Made by a program: the position numbers and the translations under genes | The notes under the pieces: generated by a model | Database searches by the model: none | Seen by the model: only the letters and a program-made list of their open reading frames with translations | Told to the model about the DNA's origin: nothing | Assembly (NCBI GenBank): GCA_015257705.1 | Contig: JABZJR010000014.1 | Coordinates: 1 to 12,676 of the forward strand | Origin: Nanosynbacter sp. | Lineage (GTDB): Bacteria; Patescibacteriota; Saccharimonadia; Saccharimonadales; Saccharimonadaceae | Direction of reading: 5' to 3' | Length of the DNA: 12,676 nucleotides | Shown here: positions 8,175 to 12,676 of the stretch, piece by piece | Layout of the letters: every line of letters starts with the position of its first letter | How positions within the stretch are numbered: position 1 is the first letter of the stretch

Positions 8175-9566
8175 GTGAAGAAAAAAGTACCAAAATTCAT
8201 TGAGCAATCATTAGCCCGAGTCGCTAATCTTTACAACTTTGAGCCAGAGCATCATCTGGAGAAAATCGACGAAAGTTTGACACCGAATATGCGAGCTTTG
8301 CGCCTGGCTATGACAATTGCCGAGCAACTCCTGAGCATGGGCGTAGTGGCGCGCGATGTGGTTCGTATGGCACAAGGAATCACGCGGACATATTGCCGCA
8401 GACCCGTTCATGTGGACGTGAGTTACACTTTGGTGACAATTTCTCAAGACCGCGGAGTTAGCCATGAGCCTTTGACGATGGCGCGAGTTATCGTTCCTGA
8501 CGACCCTAATTATCAATTGATTCAAGCATTGCAATTATTAGCCCTCGACATTCGTCGCAAGCAACTTTCCCTGGAAGAAGCCGAAGATCGATTGCAACAA
8601 ATACTCAAAAAACCCACCGAACATTCCCGATTAGTTGTTTACGCGGCGGGCGGATTAGTGAGCGCGGGTTCCGTCATTCTGTACGGCGGCAGTTTACTCA
8701 TGGCGTCAATCGCGTTTCTGCTCGGATTCTCAGCAACTGGATTACTAAGGTGGCTGGGGCGTATTGGCGCGCCGTTGTTTTATTCGCAAGCCCTCGTAGC
8801 AATTTTCGTAACATTGGTGGCGGCGGGCGCAGCTTGGTTCAGCAATTATCTGGGTCTGAGCGTCAATGCAACGTTGTTAGTTATCAGCGGAATCGTTTTA
8901 TTAGTCGCGGGATTGATGTTTGTCGGCGCATTCCAGGACGCAATCGACGAATATTACATGACTGCCAACGCCAGATTACTAAAAGTCGTAATGGCGACGG
9001 GCGGCGTAATTGCCGGCGTGATGGTCGGATTATACATTGCGACAAAATTCGGTATTACTTTCCCAGCAACACCAGATCGATTGACATTGGCGGACGGACA
9101 CACTCAATATTTGGGTGCTGGAATTATCGCGGCGGCGTTCGTTCTGAGGAATCATTCTCGATTTTTGGGAATGGTTATCTCTGGATTAATCGCAATTTTT
9201 GGCTGGTGGATTTCACGATTAGCCATGAGTTTTGGCTTTGATATCGTAACAGCGAGCGGCATCGCGGCGGCGGTAATTGGACTAGTCGCAGTTATGACTT
9301 CCAGATTATGGAAATTCCCTTCCCTGGCGATCATCGCGGCGGGAATCGTGCCATTAGTCCCAGGATTGTCGCTCTATAATGGATTAATGGGCGTAGTCTT
9401 ATATCCGCCGAACAGCGCAAACTTCCTACCAGCCTTGGCTATCTTAGCGCGAGCAATCCTCATCGGCGTGGCAGTAGCAATTGGCGCGTCATTCGGCAAC
9501 ATCGTCGGTCGCCCAATTCGCCGACAATTCATCAATTTATTCCGCCGCAACACACAGATATCATGA
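8175..9566 (+). CDS. ThrE-family threonine/serine exporter-like membrane protein
   Basis: A 463-aa protein matching the layout of the ThrE amino-acid exporters. It has a soluble N-terminal domain (about 1-150, containing the conserved GVVARDVVRMAQGI region) followed by about ten membrane spans (about 152-455). Recognisable family motifs are DAIDEYYMTANARLLK (255-270) and PLVPGLSLYNG (393-403). ThrE proteins such as that of Corynebacterium export threonine and serine; the substrate here is inferred from family only. The start is GTG 8175, chosen because the ORF begins there and a -10 lies just upstream. It is the first gene after the cassette array and converges on fusA. Codon use resembles glgB, not the cassette ORFs. 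Confidence 0.85.
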   Translation: MKKKVPKFIEQSLARVANLYNFEPEHHLEKIDESLTPNMRALRLAMTIAEQLLSMGVVARDVVRMAQGITRTYCRRPVHVDVSYTLVTISQDRGVSHEPLTMARVIVPDDPNYQLIQALQLLALDIRRKQLSLEEAEDRLQQILKKPTEHSRLVVYAAGGLVSAGSVILYGGSLLMASIAFLLGFSATGLLRWLGRIGAPLFYSQALVAIFVTLVAAGAAWFSNYLGLSVNATLLVISGIVLLVAGLMFVGAFQDAIDEYYMTANARLLKVVMATGGVIAGVMVGLYIATKFGITFPATPDRLTLADGHTQYLGAGIIAAAFVLRNHSRFLGMVISGLIAIFGWWISRLAMSFGFDIVTASGIAAAVIGLVAVMTSRLWKFPSLAIIAAGIVPLVPGLSLYNGLMGVVLYPPNSANFLPALAILARAILIGVAVAIGASFGNIVGRPIRRQFINLFRRNTQIS

Positions 9567-9592
9567 AAAATAACCTGAAATTTATCCAAATA

Positions 9593-9623
9593 AAAATCCC
9601 CGGATTCGCTCCGAGGATTTTTT
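9593..9623. terminator. Bidirectional terminator between exporter gene and fusA
   Basis: AAAATCCCCGGA (9593-9604) pairs with TCCGAGGATTTT (9610-9621) with one A-C mismatch, around loop TTCGC. A T-run follows on the plus strand and on the minus strand as well. It fills the 69-bp gap between the convergent stops. Confidence 0.85.
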
Positions 9624-9635
9624 ATGAGGTAGAGA

Positions 9636-11726
9636 TTATTTATTTCGCTTTTCGATAATCTCTTGTGCAACGTTTGGTGGAACTTCCTCGTATTGAGCCA
9701 ATTCCATCGTTGAAGCGGCGCGACCTTGAGACATTGAACGAATGTCTGATGTGTAGCCGAACATATTTGCTAATGGCACAAATGCCTTAATCAACTTAGC
9801 GCCACCCATCAAGTCTTCCATAGCGTCGATACGTCCGCGACGTGAGTTAAGGTCGCCGATGATGTCACCCATGAAGTCTTCTGGTGTAGTGACTTCAACC
9901 TTCATAACTGGCTCAAGCAAGATTGGGTTAGCTTGCTTAATACCTTCACGAGCAGCTATCGAACCTGCCAATGAGAACGCCAATTCTGAGGAGTCAACGT
10001 CGTGATATGAACCATCGTAAAGTGTGGCCTTAACGTCAACAACTGGATAGCCAGCAATAACGCCGCCTTCCAATGTTTCGCGAATACCCTTCATTACGGC
10101 TGGGCGATATTCCTGAGGAACCACACCACCCTTAATTTCATCAACGAATTCAAAGCCTTTACCAGTCTCATTTGGCTCAAAGCGAACCCAAACGTCACCA
10201 TATTGACCGCGACCACCAGACTGCTTGGCGTGCTTACCTTGAACTTCAGAGCGACCCTTGATGCTTTCGCGAAAGGCAACCTGAGGTTCGCCAATATTGG
10301 CTTCAACCTTAAATTCGCGCTTCATACGGTCAATAAGAATGTCTAGGTGCAACTCACCCATTCCTGACATAATTGTCTGACCTGTTTCTTCGTCAGTGTG
10401 AATTCGGAAAGTTGGGTCTTCTTCAGCCAAGCGTTGCAATGCCAACGCCATTTTTTCCTGGTCAGCCTTTGATTTTGGCTCAACAGCAATCGATACTGGT
10501 GGCTCTGGGAATTCAATTGACTCAAGAGCAATTGGGTGAGCTACGTCAGACAACGTGTTACCAGTTGCGGTAGACTTCAGACCAACCACGGCAGCGATGT
10601 CACCAGCTTCAACCTTGCTAATTTCTTCACGCTTGTCAGCAAACATACGAACGATTCGTCCAATTCGCTCTTTCTCGCCAGTTGTCGTATTAAGCACGTA
10701 GCTTCCTGAGTTCAAAACGCCAGAATAGACACGAACGAAGATCAATTTACCAACAAATGGATCGGCAGCAATCTTAAACGCCAAAGCAGACAAAGGCTCT
10801 TTATCTGATGGCTTGCGGCTAACTTCGTCGCCAGTCTTTGGATTCTTGCCCCAAATTTCATCAACGTCTAGCGGGCTTGGCAAGAAGTCAACCATCAAGT
10901 CAAGCAACTTCTCAACGATCACGCCGCGACCGTCACCACCAGTGACTAGGTAAAAGTCACCGGCCAAAACGCGCTTGCGTAGAGCCATCTTCAGCTCGTC
11001 AACGGTAATAGCTTCTTCGCCCTGCTCCAAGAACTTCATAGTAAGTTCATCATCAGCCTCAACGGCGTTTTCAACCAACAGAGAACGTGCGTTCTTAGCT
11101 TTCTCAAGCATATCAGCTGGAATCTCGCCAACCTTAAGCTCGTGGTCTGTGTAGTCGTCGTAGGTGTAAGCCTTCATGTCAATCAAGTCGACAACACCGT
11201 GGATAGTCTTTTCAAAACCAATTGGCAAGTGAACTGGGAAAGCCTGCTTACTCAAGCGGTTGTGAATTGACTCTAGAGACTTATAGAAGTCACCGCCGGT
11301 CTGGTTGATCTTGTTAACGAAACAAATACGTGGCACGCCGTACTTATTAGCCTGGCGCCAAACAGTTTCAGACTGAGCCTCAACACCCATCTTACCGTCA
11401 AAGACTGTAACTGCACCGTCAAGCACGCGCAAGCTACGCTCAACCTCAGCGGTAAAGTCGATGTGCCCTGGGGTGTCGATGATGTTAATTTTGTGATCTT
11501 TCCAGAAACAAGTCACAGCAGCTGACGTAATAGTAATACCACGCTCTTTCTCCTGTGCCATCCAGTCGGTGGTAGCACCGTCACCTTCACCACGAACCAC
11601 ACCGATCTTATGCGTCAAGCCAGTGCGGTACAAAATACCCTCAGTTGTCGTCGTTTTACCGGCGTCAATATGGGCAATAATACCAATATTTCTAAAATTC
11701 TTTAGCGGAACATGCGTCTCTGCCAT
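9636..11726 (-). CDS. fusA: Elongation factor G with atypical guanine-recognition motifs
   Basis: Full-length (696 aa) EF-G, the GTPase that translocates tRNA and mRNA on the ribosome. G1 AHIDAGKT (18-25), G2 ERGITIT (61-67) and G3 DTPGH (84-88) are intact. Domains II-V look normal, including GGRGQYG and the domain IV tip [10 protein letters not shown] with its conserved His. Two base-recognition motifs are altered. G4 is NKIN (138-141) instead of NKxD, and the region of the G5 SA(L/F/K) motif reads TGGDGRG (262-268), one residue shorter. Since the rest is conserved, it is probably the working EF-G of this cell, not a decayed copy. Start at 11726 with AAAGGAAA about 7 bases upstream. It has its own promoter and is not next to rpsL, rpsG or tuf. 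Confidence 0.97.
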   Translation of the reverse strand: MAETHVPLKNFRNIGIIAHIDAGKTTTTEGILYRTGLTHKIGVVRGEGDGATTDWMAQEKERGITITSAAVTCFWKDHKINIIDTPGHIDFTAEVERSLRVLDGAVTVFDGKMGVEAQSETVWRQANKYGVPRICFVNKINQTGGDFYKSLESIHNRLSKQAFPVHLPIGFEKTIHGVVDLIDMKAYTYDDYTDHELKVGEIPADMLEKAKNARSLLVENAVEADDELTMKFLEQGEEAITVDELKMALRKRVLAGDFYLVTGGDGRGVIVEKLLDLMVDFLPSPLDVDEIWGKNPKTGDEVSRKPSDKEPLSALAFKIAADPFVGKLIFVRVYSGVLNSGSYVLNTTTGEKERIGRIVRMFADKREEISKVEAGDIAAVVGLKSTATGNTLSDVAHPIALESIEFPEPPVSIAVEPKSKADQEKMALALQRLAEEDPTFRIHTDEETGQTIMSGMGELHLDILIDRMKREFKVEANIGEPQVAFRESIKGRSEVQGKHAKQSGGRGQYGDVWVRFEPNETGKGFEFVDEIKGGVVPQEYRPAVMKGIRETLEGGVIAGYPVVDVKATLYDGSYHDVDSSELAFSLAGSIAAREGIKQANPILLEPVMKVEVTTPEDFMGDIIGDLNSRRGRIDAMEDLMGGAKLIKAFVPLANMFGYTSDIRSMSQGRAASTMELAQYEEVPPNVAQEIIEKRNK

Positions 11727-11771
11727 AAATTTTCCTTTATATTACGTTAATTTGCCGAGATTTTTGGTCAA

Positions 11772-11789
11772 TTTTTTGGCACCAAAAAA
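11772..11789. repeat. Perfect 18-bp palindrome in the fusA leader
   Basis: TTTTTTGG-CA-CCAAAAAA, two 8-bp arms around a 2-bp centre, 46-63 bp upstream of the fusA start and downstream of its predicted -10. It could be a protein-binding site or an mRNA hairpin. It is a poor terminator candidate because the stem is mostly A-T and no U-run follows it on the minus strand. Confidence 0.6.
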
Positions 11790-11804
11790 CTACTCTTGCG
11801 TTTT

Positions 11805-11813
11805 ATTATATCA
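11805..11813 (-). promoter_or_regulatory. Extended -10 promoter of fusA
   Basis: On the minus strand TGATATAAT (TATAAT at 11805-11810, TG at 11812-11813), with a weak TAGTCA 17 bp upstream (11828-11833) overlapping the stop of the protease gene. The leader would be about 70 nt. Confidence 0.6.
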
Positions 11814-11830
11814 GTTATCTATGTTTTTGA

Positions 11831-12676
11831 CTAGCTCTGAGCCGGAGGATTTTTAGAATCGTTGTCGTTCTGAACTGGCGCCGCAGGCGGATAGTTAGCT
11901 GGAGGCTGTTGTATAGGCGGCTGTGCGTATGTTGGCGGATATTGACCAGGCTGCTGCTGATAGTAATTTTGTTGAGAATATTGTTGTTGCGGCGGAGTTG
12001 GTTGTTGATATGGCTGCTGTGGATACTGAGGCTGCTGCGGGAATTGCCCAGCGACAGAATATGGATAGGCATTCATCTTACGGCGATTACTGACAGAAAC
12101 GGCGATTGCGATAATTGACACTGTCAAGAATAATGCCCCCGTTGAGAGAATCACCACAACCACAATTATAACCGTAGTGTTATTTTCTGATTCGCTTGTT
12201 CCAGCTTCTGCGCTAGACGCCTCGCTTTCCGTAGAGTCATCTGGAGTATTGGATGAAACTTCGATCATCTTCGCCACCAAATAATTGTCGGGGTATTTTT
12301 TATCCAATTGCTCAAATTTAGCTTTTGCCTGAGAATATTTACCTTGAGAAAAACTCTCCAAACCATCTTTCCAGAGCTTAGTCAATTCGCCGTTCGCCGA
12401 TAACGCAACATTATTTTTCTTCGCCATAGTTTTCAGATCGGCAATATCGCGGAATATCCCCTCTCCAAAGCAAGAATTGTTGCGCTCGCTCCTATCCGCA
12501 CAGGACGAACCGCCGTAGGTGTTCAATCCAATCTGCCTGCCATCCTCATCGAACGCTGGACCACCACTATTACCCGCTGCAATTTGCGCACTCATTGAAA
12601 ACAGCTTATGACCGCCCGCGTCGCTAGCCGAACCAGAAACATCACCTTGAGTCACAGTTGGGACAGTCTTACTCTT
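11831..12676 (-). CDS. Membrane-anchored trypsin-like serine protease, C-terminal part (5' end outside the window)
   Basis: 282 codons are visible and the frame stays open to the window edge, so the N-terminus is missing. The sequence starts within a trypsin-like (S1C/Deg-like) fold: TVTQGDVSG, then AAGNSGGPAF with catalytic Ser37 of the visible part. The His and Asp of the triad would be upstream. Two cysteines (59 and 69) could form a disulfide. No PDZ domain follows. Instead come a TPR-like helical pair (about 99-138, GLESFSQGKYSQAKAKFEQL), an acidic Ser-rich linker, one membrane span (about 168-195) followed by NRRK, and a tail of about 80 residues rich in Pro, Gln and Tyr. By the positive-inside rule the protease lies outside the membrane and the tail in the cytoplasm. 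The substrate is unknown. Confidence 0.88.
   Translation of the reverse strand, partial: KSKTVPTVTQGDVSGSASDAGGHKLFSMSAQIAAGNSGGPAFDEDGRQIGLNTYGGSSCADRSERNNSCFGEGIFRDIADLKTMAKKNNVALSANGELTKLWKDGLESFSQGKYSQAKAKFEQLDKKYPDNYLVAKMIEVSSNTPDDSTESEASSAEAGTSESENNTTVIIVVVVILSTGALFLTVSIIAIAVSVSNRRKMNAYPYSVAGQFPQQPQYPQQPYQQPTPPQQQYSQQNYYQQQPGQYPPTYAQPPIQQPPANYPPAAPVQNDNDSKNPPAQS

Noticed and set aside
8750..9241. 163-codon overlapping plus-strand ORF inside the exporter gene.
   Set aside because: Its Arg/Gly/Ser-rich translation is typical of a shadow frame of a membrane-protein gene; the other frame carries the ThrE motifs.

Overview
The window reads as chromosomal DNA of a small-genome, fermentative bacterium. 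My best guess is the Patescibacteria/CPR, most likely Candidatus Saccharibacteria (TM7). This is inference. It rests on divergent but full-length EF-Tu and EF-G genes standing alone outside a ribosomal operon, a lone lactate dehydrogenase, a divergent TGT, a eukaryote-like glycogen branching enzyme, and a cell-surface set made of a lipoprotein, a membrane-anchored protease and a ThrE-type exporter. TGA is used as a stop (ends at 6860 and 9566), so the genetic code is the normal one; this excludes code-25 lineages such as Gracilibacteria.

Layout. 1-924 (minus) is L-lactate dehydrogenase, lacking only its extreme C-terminus. It diverges from a small cysteine-rich lipoprotein gene (1070-1753, plus). 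A bidirectional terminator (1779-1804) separates that gene from tuf (1827-3011, minus), which has a near-consensus promoter and a possible 10-codon leader ORF. tgt (3126-4331, minus) and glgB (4371-6335, plus) diverge from a 39-bp intergenic region in which both appear to be transcribed from the start codon itself (leaderless). A ThrE-family exporter (8175-9566, plus) also looks leaderless. It converges on fusA (9636-11726, minus) across another terminator. The right edge (11831-12676, minus) is the C-terminal part of a membrane-anchored trypsin-like protease with a Pro/Gln-rich tail.

The most unusual part is 6338-8149, between glgB and the exporter. Three cassettes sit head-to-tail. Each has its own promoter (TTGACT, 17-bp spacer, then a -10), a predicted 5'-terminal hairpin of exactly 11 bp with a 6-nt loop, one ORF for a small unknown integral membrane protein (138, 126 and 142 aa), and a repeated ~75-nt structured 3' element. 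The hairpin sequences differ while the fold is kept. The ORFs of cassettes 2 and 3 look like diverged paralogues with the same acidic C-terminal tail; the first ORF is different. This looks like an expandable gene-cassette array for small membrane proteins.

A second point is that the GTP-binding domain of EF-G has lost its standard guanine-recognition motifs. NKxD is NKIN, and the G5 SA(L/F/K) motif is absent. EF-Tu in the same window keeps both.

Metabolically, LDH would regenerate NAD+ in fermentation, GlgB would branch an alpha-glucan reserve, TGT would modify the wobble base of GUN-anticodon tRNAs, and EF-Tu and EF-G drive elongation. Apart from the tgt/glgB divergence, nothing suggests that the housekeeping genes form operons. 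There is no gene-free stretch over 300 bp, and no tRNA, rRNA, CRISPR, IS element or replication origin was seen.
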